Shown: positions 1 through 13,319 of the stretch, piece by piece
Numbering within the stretch: position 1 is the first letter of the stretch
Layout of the letters: every line of letters begins with the position of its first letter
Assembly: GCF_016545825.1 (NCBI RefSeq)
Contig: NC_052616.1
Span: forward strand, 55,869,623 to 55,933,622
DNA: 64,000 nucleotides
Origin: Eucalyptus grandis
Lineage: Eukaryota > Streptophyta > Magnoliopsida > Myrtales > Myrtaceae
Reading direction: 5' to 3'
Notes under the pieces: model-generated
The model's input: the letters and a program-made list of their open reading frames with translations, nothing else
Told to the model about the DNA's origin: nothing
Databases searched by the model: none
Position numbers and translations under genes: made by a program

Positions 1-1403
1 TGGATTTTTCATTTTATTTATTTATTATTATTATTATTATTTTATTAAAACGACGCGTGGCGGGCGCTCGGGGACGCTGGCCCGGCCCGACGACCCGGAT
101 CCGATCCGACCTCGCGACCCGACTCCCTAGCGAACCCTACCCGTGTCCAACCCGACTTCTCGCGACCCGGCTTCCCGCCGCCCGGAATCTCGTGAAACCC
201 TACCCGGTTACGAGACCCGGATCCGATTCGACGACCGGAAATCGCAAACACTAGGGTTTGCGAATCCGCGGCGCCGAAGGGGGAACCGAGGTGCTTGGCG
301 GCGACGGCGACTACGGCGGCGACGACTACGGCGGCGGCGACTACGGTGGCGGCACGACGGAGGTGACAACGGCGACGGCAACGACAGCTAGGTCAACGGA
401 AAACGGCTACGATGAACAATGATGCCCTTTTTTACCTTTTCTCGAACAGGAACGGCGACGGCGGAGGGCGGTTCGCAATGGTGGAGGTCGCGGTGAACAA
501 CGACGGTGATGGCAAGACTAGGCAACGACGGCGGCAACTCAGCTTCTCAATCTAGCGCGGCTTCGGCGGATCGATCACGACAATGGCTCTGCGGGGGGTG
601 GGAAACATGACAACAAACCCTTCGAGGCAACGGCGTCGGGACTTGGTCGAGGCGAACGGCGTTCGGCGGCAACAACGGCAGCTAAAAAAAAAAAAAAGAA
701 CCAGATCGCTGCGTAGATCTCGGCCGGACCTTCCTCGGCCTTGATTTCTTCTCACTCGGGCCAGATCCGAGCCTCCACCGGCCGGATCGACCTTCTCGAA
801 GTCGCTCGCCGCCTGCCTTCCCAAAGTCTCTCGGTGGAAGGTGGGCGAGCTCGCGACTCGAGCTCTCTCGCGCTCGCCCTTCAACCCTTCCCGATGTCTC
901 TCGGTGAAGGATTTCCGAGCTCGCCACGCCCTCCGACGATGCTTGCGGCCACCTATTTATAGGCGAAGGAACTCCGGTCGACGGAGGGGCTCGGTCGCCG
1001 GCCTCGGCTTGCCCACCGGTTCCGCTCGGCTGAACCGGTGTCCCATCGAGCTTTCTAGCGAAGCTCGCTCGGCATTAATGGTGCCCGATCTTATCCTCTC
1101 CGACCGACGTCGGCCTACTCCCCTCGGCCGTAGGCCGTCCCGCGCGCGTCGCCGGCCACCGCGCGTGAGATGCAAGCGGCGAGGAAGAAGAAGACAGGAG
1201 GAAGAAGAAGAGAGAAAAGGGCCGGGCCAAGGGTGAAGGAAAATGGGCCATAGGGGCCACGCGGAGGGGAAGAGAAAGGGAAAAAGGGCTGGGCTTTTGC
1301 TTTGCTTTTTTGTTTGTTTTTACTGATTTTTTTATTTAAAAAAAGACAATAAAAATAAAAATAAAAGAAACCTAATTTAAAACAAATAATTTAGGTGTCA
1401 ACA
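1..1403 (-). repeat. Tat/Ogre-like LTR, cut by window edge
   Basis: GC-rich sequence ending at 1403 in GGTGTCAACA, which read on the minus strand is an LTR start, TGTTGACACC. The same boundary closes the LTRs at 4713 and 18728, and the pattern 'CCCGG / AACCCTACCCG / GGGCCGGGCC' is shared with those LTRs. The sequence beyond 1403 is not purine-rich, so this edge looks like the outer end of a 5' LTR or a solo LTR rather than a 3' LTR preceded by a polypurine tract. The other end lies outside the window. Small open frames here are arginine-rich by-products of GC-rich repeats (CGGCGG type) and are not genes. Confidence 0.5.
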
Positions 1404-2525
1404 TATATTAAAGCCAAATATATTCCATTGGGAGCCAAATGAATGTAGTTACTATCATTAGTAGACCACAATTTGAGATTCCATCGTCTTCCCATAGAAA
1501 TTTAATAAAACTCGGACCAAAGGCAAGACCGACCAGAATTGCACCGCTGTGGAAATCGAAATCGAAATCAAAATCATAATAAATGAACTCAAAAAATTCT
1601 AAAATTTTAATATGCTATAGATACCTTTAAAAAAAAACAATTTTCATGAAGAAAACTAAGTCCAACACAATTTGTATAAAGAGCAGCAAGTTGCAAAAAA
1701 TAACAAAGAATTTGGTTCACTAGAACAGAGCGTCCGATCTTCAAGATATACTCATCTAACAGCCTTAAACATATCAAAATAATCTAGAAATTTGGATATA
1801 TTATAAATTAGAATGTCCTTTACAACTTTTATGAAGGGAGCAAGTCCAAAATCGAAGAGGAAAATTTTATAAAAATTCAGGAAGGTAATCAGGTCACTGT
1901 TCCTACTAATCAGTAGGCCTTCGTACCAATCATATCACCTAATATATATATAAGTATATCAAGATGTATTGTACAACCTTCATGTGGAAGCCTCAAATTT
2001 GAACCACAACAAACTCCATAAAATTAACAAATAGATAAGGTCTATCGGTTTCCAGTTCAGGAAATCCAATCCACAGTGCATGATTTCATGAAATTCTTGC
2101 ATCGAATGGATCCCATGAATTCTTAGGGCAACCATCAAACCATACAGAGCACATGCGAAATTTATCGTCGATCATAGAAAAACTCCTACAAGCTAACCAC
2201 AAATACCAAAACCACATGCAGCACAATCCGAACCTCAAAACCAATATGCATGTCATTTTTTCCTTCAAAACACACTTCCACAGCATCTCAACAGCTCTAT
2301 TTCATCATCACAGCACACGTGCAAAGCCGCAAAAACAAACAAACATGGGGAACAACAACAAATATTCCTATTCTACAAAACCAATTCCCAAGAAGATCAA
2401 AGGAATAAGGAGAATGCCGCTTCTCCTTGCCTTGATGATCGTAGCACTTCGGTTTCCTCCTTCTAGGCTCGCCGTCAGCTTGAGAGTGTCCTGAGGTTGT
2501 TGGTTAACTGCGATGAGAAGGAGGG

Positions 2526-2587
<62 letters not shown>

Positions 2588-3015
2588 GGTGAGAGGGAGA
2601 GAGAGGTGCTTGGCGAGAGAGAGTGTAAAAGAAATGAGAGATGAAGAAAAATGAAGAAGAAGTAGGGGCTGCCAACTTATAGGAAACGATGAGGAGGAAG
2701 ATCTAGGCTTGTTCAAGACTCTTCTTGCATGAAATCTTAGTGGCCAAGGAGAATAGTCTTCATCATGACCCTAGTTTAGGCTATTTTAAGCATATTTTGG
2801 AATTTTAGCCATTTTTGCATGGCTTGTAATTGGCTAGGGGGCAGCAATATTGAAATAAATTAGTAAATGTGTCATAATTTCATGTAAATAAGGCCTAGGT
2901 GGCTGGCCATATTAATTTATGCACATTAGAGATTAAATTAGTTACTATAGTAAGACTTAGGTACATACAATAATCATGCAAGGCATTATTAAATTGTCTT
3001 GGGCCCTAAGTTCAG
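1404..3015. other. Gene-free AT-rich stretch, possibly a diverged LTR
   Basis: No convincing gene. Read on the minus strand, the part around 1,800-1,860 resembles the 'AAAGTTGTA..GGA' phrases found repeatedly in the long LTRs at 11,795-18,560 and 34,453-37,356. It is also followed by a CT/GA-rich leader, as those LTRs are. An old, strongly diverged relative is therefore possible, but I see no clean ends or target duplication. Confidence 0.3.
2529..2586. repeat. (GA)n microsatellite
   Basis: Uninterrupted GA dinucleotides of about 58 bp, followed by imperfect GA-rich sequence to about 2,620. The long Leu-Ser open frames on the minus strand here are translations of this repeat. Confidence 0.95.
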
Positions 3016-4713
3016 TAACACTGGGGTATTCTTAAAAAATTTGCAAAAAGGAGTCACCACTAGCCTATTAGGGTTGACTAGAAACCAAGTGAGGTATGGG
3101 AGTCTACCTCACTTTCTACGCAACTAAAGAATCTAGAGTCGGGAACTTGATTACACTAATTGACCAATTAGTGCCCTTTCGATACCTAATATTGTTCATT
3201 TTAAGAGAAAAGATTTTTGTCAGGCAGTTTGGGTTGATTTTACACTTATCCACTAACATGTAAAGTGATCATGCGGGTGCGCAAACATTAAAGTAACAAC
3301 TTGCAACCAAAATCATAATTGTAGTAAACTTTAGCACGTGCAATCAAACATAATTAAATATGTAAATTAAACATGCAATATAATCGAGGTGCAAGAAAAT
3401 AAAGGTCTAATTACACTAAAAAGGCAAGAGATGACAAATTCCAATCAAACCTTACATTTTTTAATTTTTGAAGTTTTTAATTTTTTTAATTTTTTTAAAT
3501 AATTTTTTTAATATTTTTAAAATTTAATTTAAAAAATGGGCGGGAACCGGTCGAGTCTGGTTTGACTTGACCAGCCCGGTCGGGGAAGGGCCAAATTCGG
3601 CAGGCCCCAATAGGACTGGGCCTAAACGACAGGCCCAGTTTAACTAAAAAATGAGCCCACCTAAAAAAGAAACCTAAGTAAACTAAGCCCGACCCAACAC
3701 AAGAGAAGAAACTAATATTAACTCGACCCAAAGGCCTTGCTTCGGCCCAGACGCGAGCTACCTGAAAATCAAAACCCTATTCAGTTCACAACCCACGCTC
3801 GACCTGATTTTTGTCTGAAACCCTACCCGGCCGCGACCCAATGGATGTCTTTCTCTTTGCTCGCGGATGAGGCGTTGCTAGGCAGACGAACAACGACTAT
3901 GGGCTTGGTGGTGGCGGCAGCGACGACGGCCTTAATGGCAAGTGACAGCACAATGGTGGGGGCTTAGCGGCCAACTCAGGCGGCCTGGTGGTGGAATAAT
4001 GGCAGCGGGCGACAGCGAAGCAACGTCTAGTGGCGAAACAGCAGCAGCAGGCGATGGCGGGGGAAGCAACACAGTGGTGGTCAATGACGTGCCTTGGCGA
4101 GGCAACAATGGCCCTATGCGGTGGATCTCATGGTGGGTCGAGGCTAATGTTGCAACGGGGCTGACTTGACATGGCAGGGACCAAGCACGGTGGCAATTGT
4201 CGGGCATGGCGATTGTTAGAGAGGTGTGGTCGGTGGCGGCACGGGTGGCCCTTTCGACTAGGGTCGTGACAACGCCACCTCGACTGGGTGAGCAGGGGTA
4301 ACCCTCAACCTCTAAGGTCGGGGCTTGCCGGTGGTTGAAGCGAGGATGTCGGTCGAGGTCGGTGGCGGTGACGGTGCCAGAGACTCCCCTTCTCCTCTCC
4401 AGTCCTCACTCTCCCTCTTTGGTTTCTCTCTTCTACTTTTTTTCGTTTCTACTATGCTGTCTTTCTCCTCCTCGTTCTCCCTTCTGCTTTTCTAGTTTTT
4501 CTGCTCTCTCTCCTCTCTCCTTTCTCTAGGGTTTCACACGCGACGATGGGCCTAGGAGGAAGAGCTAGGGTGCAAGCCAAGCCAAGGCCAGATCAGGCCT
4601 GTCTCGATCCCTCTTAAGCATTTTTTTTGTTGCTTTTTTGTTGTTTTTTTTAATTTAATTAAAAATATTTTTAAAACTTGTTTTTTAATGCACTTGAAAA
4701 TTAGGTGTCGACA
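3016..4713 (-). repeat. 3' LTR of the Tat/Ogre-like element
   Basis: About 1.7 kb. It matches 10,220-11,794 plus 18,566-18,728 along its length: the 'gtgaggtatg...tacctcactt' block, the 'gggttgattttacac' block, the GC-rich middle and the TC-rich end 'ctttctctagggtttcaca'. The low-coordinate end reads TAACACTGGGG where the other copy has TGACATTATGG, so the terminal TG of this copy has decayed. Open frames in the GC-rich middle differ between the copies and are not genes. Confidence 0.75.
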
Positions 4714-4732
4714 GCTGCCCCTCTTTAAATGT
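4714..4732 (-). other. Polypurine tract (plus-strand primer)
   Basis: On the minus strand the purine run AAAGAGGGGCAGC ends directly at the LTR start TGTCGACACC. This position and composition are expected of the plus-strand synthesis primer. It sets the element's orientation and marks 3016-4713 as the 3' LTR. Confidence 0.75.
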
Positions 4733-4864
4733 AACATCGAAGAGGTTGCATTCAAAGATAAAAGACACCTAAATTATTTTGGCGATAGGGAGACCCTAGG
4801 TGCATAGGCATGTATCAGGTTGACGAAAAGGACTCAAAGTTGTGGAAGCATGTTTTGTCAATAA

Positions 4865-5620
4865 GAGGAAAAAAGATCCCGGGCTCCAAAACCACGCCAT
4901 ATCATAAGAAGATATAGAGACTCCGGACTACAAAAGCACGCTGTGTCATAAGAAGAAGGAAAACCCTGGGCTATAAAAGCACGCTGTGTTATAAGAAGAA
5001 AGAAGACCCCGGGTTACAAAAGCACGCCGTGTCATAAGAAGAAATAGAGACTCTGGGCTAAAAAAGCATGCCATGTCATAAGAAGAAGAAAAGACCCTAG
5101 GCTATAAAAGCATGTCATGTCATAAGGAGAAAGAGAGACCTCGGGCTACAAAAGCATGCCGTGTCATAAGAAGAAAGAAGATCCCGGGCTACAGAAGCAC
5201 ACTGTGTCATAAGAAGAAAGAGAGACCCCGGGCTACAAAATCACGCTGTGTCATGAGAAGAAGGAAAGACCCCAAGCTACAGAAGCACGCTGTGTCATAA
5301 GAAGAAAGAGAGACCCCGAGCTATAAAAGCACGCCGTGTCATAAGAAGAAGGGAAGACCCCGGGCTACAGAAGCACGCGGTGTCATAAAAAGAAAGAGAG
5401 ACCTTGGGCTACAAAAGCACGCCGTGTCATAAGAAGAAGGAAAGACCCCGGGCTATAGAAACACGCCATGTCTTAAGAAGAAAGAGAGACCTTGGGCTAC
5501 AAAAGCATGTCGTGTCATAAGAAAAGGGAAAGACCCCGGACTACAGAAACACGCTATGTCATAAGAAGAAAGAGAGACCTTGATTACAAAAGTATGCCGT
5601 GTCATAAGAAGAAAAAGATG
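4865..5620. repeat. 43-bp minisatellite, about 17 units
   Basis: Tandem units of 43-44 bp carrying the words 'cccgggcta', 'aaagcacgc' and 'gtgtcataagaagaa'. Checked starts of the 'gtgtcata' word near 4941, 4984, 5027, 5071 and 5114 are 43-44 bp apart. Units differ by scattered substitutions and 1-bp indels, so the one plus-strand open frame here (5112-5300) is accidental. It lies just inside the 3' LTR of the element. Confidence 0.9.
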
Positions 5621-5661
5621 AAGTCTCACCGTGTAACAACTAGTTTTGACCGAGCCAAAAA

Positions 5662-5769
5662 ATGACATGGTTTAAGATTGACCATGAACCTTTGGAGATG
5701 ACATGGTTTAAGGCTGATCATGAACCTTTGTAGATGACATGGTTTGAAGTTGACTATGAACCTTTGGTT
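5662..5769. repeat. Three 36-bp tandem repeats
   Basis: Three copies beginning 'atgacatggttt' at 5662, 5698 and 5734, each continuing through a 'gaacctttg' word. They sit immediately after the 43-bp minisatellite. Confidence 0.85.
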
Positions 5770-8700
5770 TTTAGGGAAGTGCCCACTAACCCCTTGAAAA
5801 CTACATGGGTTCACTGAGGAATCCTGTCAAACTCCACTTGAGCAAATGTCATTAGGGACGTCATCAAGAGATGTATTGGCAATATTGTAGCATTAATGGA
5901 ACAAGCTAATCAAGCTAAATCCGACTGGTTTAAAGAAACATTTGATGTTAATCAACATCATGTGGCTCAAAACTGTCATTTTGTTCAGGGATGTATCATT
6001 AATCATCAAATTCTCTAAAAATCACGTTCTTATTAGAACAACTATGATTTGTGAAAAAGGCTCATTAAGCATGCCAAACTAGAGCTTCCTTGTTAGAAAG
6101 GATTTCTCACACACTCTCGATAAAATGGCTGCTTGATCCCATCCATTCATGTGAGAGATAACTGGTTACCGATGGTATCTCACATAACCCATGTCAAAGG
6201 CTTTTAGAAACATTTGCAATGGGCATAATCTGATCGATCAAAAAGGTCTTTTGAAAGGACCGCAATATAGGCTCGGTTAGGGCTTACACAAAGGGATTAT
6301 TGCTTTGAGGTCAATAAAGGAACATTTGTCGCTATCTTCATCGGATTTACAAGTCGAGAACTTGAAAGATAAGATAAGATAGAATTACTTCCACTCCTTC
6401 AAGGAGTAGCTTCTTAGTGGTATTCTCATTTTCACTCAAACCATCCCAATAAGAAGAGACTTTAGAAGAGGGTTGTAATGCTGACTCGGGAGAGGCTTGT
6501 AAGGCTTAAAATTTTCAAGAGGGTTTTTAAGAGTCGGTGATCATCATGGCATTGTGACCAGGTCACTTGACCTTTTGAAAGCATTTGGCTTTTGAAACAC
6601 TGCACATCTCATAAATCCCTTGACTAATCACTTCTGCATGGGAGTTTTGCTCTTTTCTCTATTTCCTTTGTCCTTTGCTCTTTTCATGTTTTCTTGTCAA
6701 TGTCAATTGTATGTGGTCAATCTTTATGCATTGTGCCTGTGAAGGGAGATGATCACCACTAAGGATTCAGAAATAAAAATTCAAGCCCAAATTGGTTAAA
6801 GCAATGGGTATCAGTGTTTGGGTAGAGAAGGAAATGCTCTTCTTCACCTAAAGCTATCACCAAAAGATTGATGCAAGTGAAAGTAGTAAAATCTTTCTCA
6901 ATCTTTCGCTCTACAACACGATCGTAACTTCCTATGTTGTCCCAACGTAGGGTCGTTCTTGACAAGGGTAAATTGAAAGATCTTTATTCGGCTCAAAGGA
7001 GTAGCAAGAGATTAGTACGGTGCTTGGGATTGATGAATGAAACTCCTTTATCATTTCGATCTTTGCGCTTAATGCGAACGGATCTTTTGTCCTAAGAGAA
7101 GGTTGCTTTTCACTCAACTCTCAAAAGTGTTTGAGGGATGTGTTAGGAAATGGCTTACCTTTCTTCATCCTAAACACTTCTTGTTTGGCATGATTAACAT
7201 CTCCATTTCACTCTGTCGAGATCATCTGAGTAGATCAATCTCCATAGGGAAATTTGATTCATAATGAATAACCCACAAAATGAGAAAACAATTTTAGATA
7301 AAAAGGATGCTCAAAAAGTTTGTAGAAAGTTTTTTTTCTCTCTCAATTATTCACTTTTGTGCTTGTCTCTAGAATAGTACCAAAGGTTCTTTTTGCGAAT
7401 GAAAATTCTCCCTTTTTTTTTTTTGAGAAGAAGAGTACTTACCTGTGGCATGGTGACCTGGTAGCCCTGTAAAGAATGTAAAAGAATATGTTAGTGCAAA
7501 AATCTTTAGGGATTGAAATGTTGAAAACAATACATTATTACCATTCATTCGCTTTCATTCTTTAAGTGCTAACATCTCTTAGATTCACCTTCCTGGATAT
7601 TTGGTAACTCGATAATACCTTTCTCCTACATTCGCCTTTAAATGTTTGATGCTTTCCTGATTTCTTGGTGGAAGGCACTGCTTCTACGGTCAAGGTGCAA
7701 CCTTTTTCCATTTGTCACCCTGTAAGAAGGAGAGATGAAATGAGTTATCTCTATCCTTTGTTAGGCTCAACTGAGAAACGATACATCCTTCTTGATGAAT
7801 TTGACAATATTGTTCCAGCACACTTCATCGGTGGGTGAAGGAGAGATTTTTCTCTAAATCAAACGTTGCTCTCCCACTCTTTATTTGACAAATCTTTGTT
7901 TTGTTCTAGTCTGTCTTGTACCAAAGAAAATGATATGTCATTCATTTATGCTAAAGAAAATCAAGTTTAGGAACGAAATACATCATTTTCCAAAGTTGGG
8001 TGATCAACATCCCAAGGTATCTCTTATGGAGGAATGGATAATATTGCCCCTCTGTTTCATTTGAATCTTTCTTTGTTTAAGATGAATAGGACTTAATAAT
8101 ACTCCATCACATTTGTTGGAACATTATAAAACTTAGTACTCTTGATGTCTCCCTGATAATAAAAAGAAAGTCATGTTAGAAACGGTATCAGAAATGAATA
8201 ATTATAATTGATACAGTTTACTCTTCCTTCAAATTCGCCATGCTTGGCAACTCCCTTCATTTGTCTCATCATGCAAAGTGAACGAGATCGACGGGCTATT
8301 CTGACTCCTAAGGCATTTGCTAATAAAGAAACTTCCTAGAATGGAATTCAACTTCGTTTCACCTTTATGGAAGATTGGCGTTGACGAAACTTGGACGCAT
8401 GCTTGCTCCTCAAGTTCCGTGAGCCTACAGTTTTATCTTTTAGAAGGGGCCGATGCCGATCTCAGATAAACTCCTTGTCCTGCCCGAGAAAGCGACCACA
8501 TGAACAGAGGGCCTTAAGCAACGTTTTCTTGAAATTCGTTTTGGAAGGTAGACGTAAAGGTTCGCTTGAAACACTTCTGAATTTGTGTGTGTGTGTGTGT
8601 GTGTTTTTTTTTTTTATGATGATTTTCCTGAAACTGAATTCCATTATTAAAAAATGTGAGTCGCATGATTTACAAAAACAACAATTGGATTCACGATCAA

Positions 8701-10016
8701 AACTCAAAATGGAAAACATGATTCTTAACAAGAATGAGAACAATAATAAAATACAAGAAACTCTTGTACATATAAGAGTAAAAATCAACTCTTGTCCTAA
8801 CTCTAGATTCACTTCTTTATGTTGTCAAACACGAATCAACTCTTGTCCAGGAGTATCACGCCTAATCTACAAAATGACAACGATGTCAGTACATGAATGA
8901 GAGGAAATGATCTCTTAATGAGGTCACTTCTTACAGCAAAATCAAGGTGACGATACATGCTTCATAGTCCTTATTACGGGATTTTAGTATTTCACCAAGA
9001 TTTTATCATAAGAAAAGGGGCATCATTAAAATATTGATCGATGGCTATCAATCGAACATTCACTCTTATTCCAAAAGTTTCGTATGCAAAAGTGGCATTA
9101 TTTATTTATTTTTTTTTGAAGAAATTGATTTTATGATTTTACTCTTGCAAAAAATGAAGTGACTTCTATTTTGAGAAATCTTTACACAAAATGTGATTTG
9201 CATTTTTGTCCCAAAATGTGAAAAGGAAAGAATTTGATTAGAAATGTAATCTCAATTTTTGTGCCCAATATATAATCACAACTTGCGAGTTTTTTTTTTT
9301 TTAATGTGATTTCGAGCCCATAACTAGAAATTTAAACTAAACGATGTGTTCAACAGGGCCCAATCAAAGTGTTTGAAACTTGCATTCAATGTTCACTTGT
9401 CAAAAGTGATTGCCAATTTTTTTTCAATTACAAGCCTACAACACTGAGAGCAATCGATTGATATTCGCGAATTTCAAAATGAAAGTTCAATACAAAATAA
9501 GCAAATAGAAATGAAAATGATACTTACAATGGGCACCGAGCTTTGTCTCTCTTTTTTTTCAATTATATAGACATGCACATGGGATATGGTTCGATTTCTA
9601 CTCTATACGGCTCAAAATGGAGCCATAGGATCACCGGACCAAACCATCAATCTTATGGCTATGTCGTGTTACCCATGACTCTGGCATCGTCAAAGAACTA
9701 ACCCATGTCGCATGATCGCAAACCAGGATAGGGACCTCTGACATTAAGAAAGAAATTTCAAGGTTGACATGTGCGACTCGTACTACATGATTGTAGTCGA
9801 AGTGGTATCCACCTCAACACCATCCTAAGTGATCCTATGGGGCCCAGGTCCGGTGGCAAGTCGTGTTTGCTAGAGTGTAGTGGAATGCAAAGGATACATG
9901 CACAACAATTTATAAGCAAACAACACTCCGTACATAAAAAAAATAAACCAAACATTCCTACACCTCCCTACAAGACAAAGGTAAGCGAAGACTTCCCCTT
10001 ATACCTCCCATTTTGC

Positions 10017-10047
<31 letters not shown>

Positions 10048-10219
10048 GTGTTAGGGGCGTATCTGGAATCCCAGCTACCAAATAAAAATATTTTTGAACA
10101 AAATTAATTTTGACATAAGTCCTCTAAGGTTTAAAACCAAGTAAGTTTAGGGGTATTGTCTAAATGACGGACCTAAGGCGTATGATTAGGTGTGAGCTCT
10201 CCCAAGCCCATACCTCACA
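5770..10219. other. Internal region of the Tat/Ogre-like element, no genes
   Basis: About 4.4 kb of moderately AT-rich sequence without a conserved protein domain in any frame that I could recognise. It holds short simple repeats: a TG run near 8585-8605 followed by a T run, and a run of about 24 A at 10,018-10,041. The 169-residue open frame at 8391-8900 is broken up by these runs and shows no motif. I see no clear tRNA primer site next to the 5' LTR at 10,220. Confidence 0.6.
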
Positions 10220-11794
10220 TGACATTATGGTATTCTTAAAAATTTTGCAAAAATGAGTCGCTACTAACCTATTGGGGTCGGCTAGAAACTTAGTGAGGTA
10301 TGTGAGGGTACCTCACTTCCTACACAACCAAAAAATCTAGGGTCAGGAACTTAATTACACTAATTGACTAATTAGTGCCCTTTCGGTACCTAATCTTATT
10401 CATTTTAAGAGAAAATTTTTTGTTAGGCAGTTTGGGTTGATTTTACACCTATCCACTAACATGTGAGGTGATCATGTGAGTGTGCAATCATTAAAGTAAC
10501 AACTTGCAACCAAAATCATAATTGCAGTAAACTTTAGTACATGCAATCAAACATAATTAAGTATGCAAATTAAACATGCAATATAATCGAGATGTAATAA
10601 AATAAAGTTCTAATTACGCTAAAAAGGCAAGACATGACAATTCCTAACCAAACCTTACATTTTTTAATTTTCAAAGTTTTTAATTTTTTAATTTTTTAAA
10701 ATAATTATTTCTAATTTTTTAAAAGAAAATTTAATTTAAAAAATGGGCAAACTGGGTCGGGTCCGGTTTGACTTGACCTAGGTTTAGCCTGGTCAGGGAA
10801 GGGCCAAATCTAGCAAGCCCTAATAGGACTGGGCTTGAACGTCAGGCCCAGTCCAACTAAAAAATGAGCCCACCTAAAAAAGAAACCTAAGTAAAATAAG
10901 CCTGGCCCAACACAAGAGAAGAAACTAATATTAAAATGGTCCAAAGACCTTGCTTTGGCCCAAATGCGACCTACTCGAAAATCAAAACCCTACCCGATTC
11001 GCGACCTACGCCCGACCTAGTTTTTGGCCAAAACCCTACCCCGCCACAACCCAATGGACATCTTTCTCTTTGCTTGTGGCTAAGGCGTTGCTGGACGGAT
11101 GTACAGTGACTATGGGCTTCTCTTTGCTTGCGGCTAAGGCGTCGCTAGATGGATGTATAGTGACTATGGGCTTGGCAGCGGCGGCAGCGATGACGGCCTT
11201 GATGACAAGTGACAGCATGGTAGGGAGGCTCAGCAGCCGACTCGAGCGGCTTGGTGGCGGAATGGCGGTGGCGAGTGACGGTGAAGCAGCGTGTAGTAGC
11301 GAAACAGCAACAGCAGGCGACGGCGGGGAAAAAACATGGCGGTGGTCGACGGCGTGCCTCGATGAGGCAACAACAGCCCTGCGCGGTGGATCTCGTGGTG
11401 GGTCAGGGCTGGTGCTACGACGGGGATGACTCGGCACGGCAAGGACCCCAACATGGCGACAATCGTCGAGGATGGCGGTTGTTGGAGAGGTGCGGTCGGT
11501 GGTAGCACAGGTGACCCTTCTGGTTAGGGCCGCGACAACACCACCTCGACTGGGCAAGAAGGGGTAACCCTTAACCTCTAAGGTCAGGGGTTGCCAGTGG
11601 CGACAACGGTGCTGGAGACTCTCATTTTCCTCTCCAGTCCTCGCTCTCCCTCTTTGGTTTCTCTCTTCTGCTTTTCTCGTTTTTACCATGCTGTCTTTCT
11701 CCTCCTCGTTCTCCCCTCCTCTTTTCTGGTTTTTCTGCTCTCTCTCCTCTCTCCTTTCTCTAGGGCTTCACATGCGAAGATGGGCCCAAGAGGA
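10220..11794 (-). repeat. 5' LTR of the Tat/Ogre-like element, larger part
   Basis: Begins TGACATTATGG and follows the 3016-4713 LTR throughout. It stops at 11794 where another LTR is inserted; the remaining 163 bp resume at 18566. Joined length is 1738 bp against 1698 bp for the other LTR. The GC-rich open frames at 11,036-11,689 lie in LTR sequence and are not genes. Confidence 0.8.
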
Positions 11795-12246
11795 TGTGGC
11801 ATCCCAAAAATAACTCACGGCCATGTGTTTTATAAGTAGGAGTTTATTGAATTATGATTTCAAGATTTATGACCAAGTGAATAAGAATGATCTGGTATTT
11901 ATATAAATAGATCATTATTGTTGTTGGGAACGCATCCTCTGTCCATGTGAGACCAAGGATTTTATTTGATGAGGAAATTTTGTTTTTTGCCATGAATTTT
12001 ATAAGTTGGATTTTATTAAACTATGTTGCAAAGTCTTTTGGTCATTTTATTATGCAACTATGTATTTATTTAAATGAGGATTAAGATGTATTATTAAAAA
12101 AACTTGGGCTATTTAAGTTTGGACTTTAGACGCATGGAGGGGGGAGGAGGAGCCGCATGGCCTCCTCCAAGTGTCTTCGGCAAAGGAGACACTTGTCTCC
12201 TTCTTGGGGACAGGTGTCCCCCATGCAAAATGAGGATGCATGCAAG

Positions 12247-12256
12247 TATATAAATA
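12247..12256 (+). promoter_or_regulatory. Candidate LTR TATA box
   Basis: TATATAAATA in the solo LTR, followed by a GA-rich leader as in many plant LTR promoters. Position and composition are suggestive only. Confidence 0.4.
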
Positions 12257-13319
12257 ACCATAAAGAAAGAGAGAGCGAGAGAGAGTGGCTGGTTTTGAGA
12301 GAGAGAGGGAGTTGCCGAGAGAGTGAGGAACTGAGAGAAAGGAAGAAGAGATCGCGCGAGGAAGAGCTGCCCGTCCGCTCGTCCGTCGCTCGTCGCCATG
12401 TGTTCGTCGTCCACCGTCGTACCTGTTGTAGCTCGGTACAAAGGCAAGTTGGGATCCATATTCTGCTCTTGCATGTGTGTTTGAAATGGTGGTAAATCTC
12501 GGATGTTTAGGGTGTGAGAAACCGAAGCTAGAGTGTGTTGTTCTTGAAAATGCATTCTGTTCTCGTCTATACTGCCTGACCCAGAATGTTGTAGAGGCTT
12601 GCATGTGGGTTTCGAATCAGATTTTGGCTTCGACTTTTTCACTAAAGTTGTAGAAAACATCTCAAAGTATAACATACTAAAATTTAGGACAAAATGGCTG
12701 AGTTTTGAGGGGTGAAACCCTCCCTCTACGAAAAGGCTAGATCTGAAACTGTTTCGTCGACCTCTGGGTGGTTTTGTGTGTTGTATGTCACTTTTTACTA
12801 AGAATTTCGCTTCGACTTCTTCCCAAAAGTTGTAGAGAACGTCCTGATGATTAACATACTCAAATATGAGGTAAAACTAGTAAGTGTAGCCTAGTGAAAT
12901 GATTTTCTTTTGAAGACGGTAGATCTGGAAGTATGGTACTGGACTCCCGAGACTTCATGGACTAAATGGTAACTATAATTTGAGAATATCACCTAGATCC
13001 CTTAATGAAAGTTGTAGGGGACCTGTTGAGGCATAACATATCAAAATTTCAGAGGAAATAATGGAAGATAAGTAGGTGAAACCTTGATTTTTTGGAGACA
13101 GCTAAACTGCACTGTTCGGTACTTGGAACAGGAGCTTCGACCGTCTATAGTAAATTATCTAGAGCGAATATGGCCTAGATTTCTACATAAAAAATCTACC
13201 TTAGGATATTTACTATCACCTGGTAAAATTTCATAATTTTTGGATGTCATTCGTGTATTTTAATCGAAATATTTCAAGAACTGCGCAATCTGATTTTATC
13301 CGAATTTTGCATGCTGTAT

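Noticed and set aside
45..1260. Several open frames on both strands rich in Arg, Pro and Ala
   Set aside because: They come from GC-rich LTR sequence and CGG-type repeats, overlap each other on both strands, and lack any domain.
2153..2716. 113-residue plus frame and Leu-Ser minus frames
   Set aside because: The minus frames are translations of the GA microsatellite; the plus frame has no motif and no gene structure around it.
4865..5620. Regular repeats that could suggest a CRISPR array
   Set aside because: The whole 43-bp unit repeats with drift and there are no unique spacers; the context is a plant retroelement.
8391..8900. 169-residue open frame
   Set aside because: Runs through TG and T tracts inside a non-coding retroelement interior; no recognisable domain and no homologous frame elsewhere in the window.
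11036..11689. 217-residue minus open frame in GC-rich DNA
   Set aside because: Lies in an LTR; the equivalent frame in the other LTR copy is not conserved.
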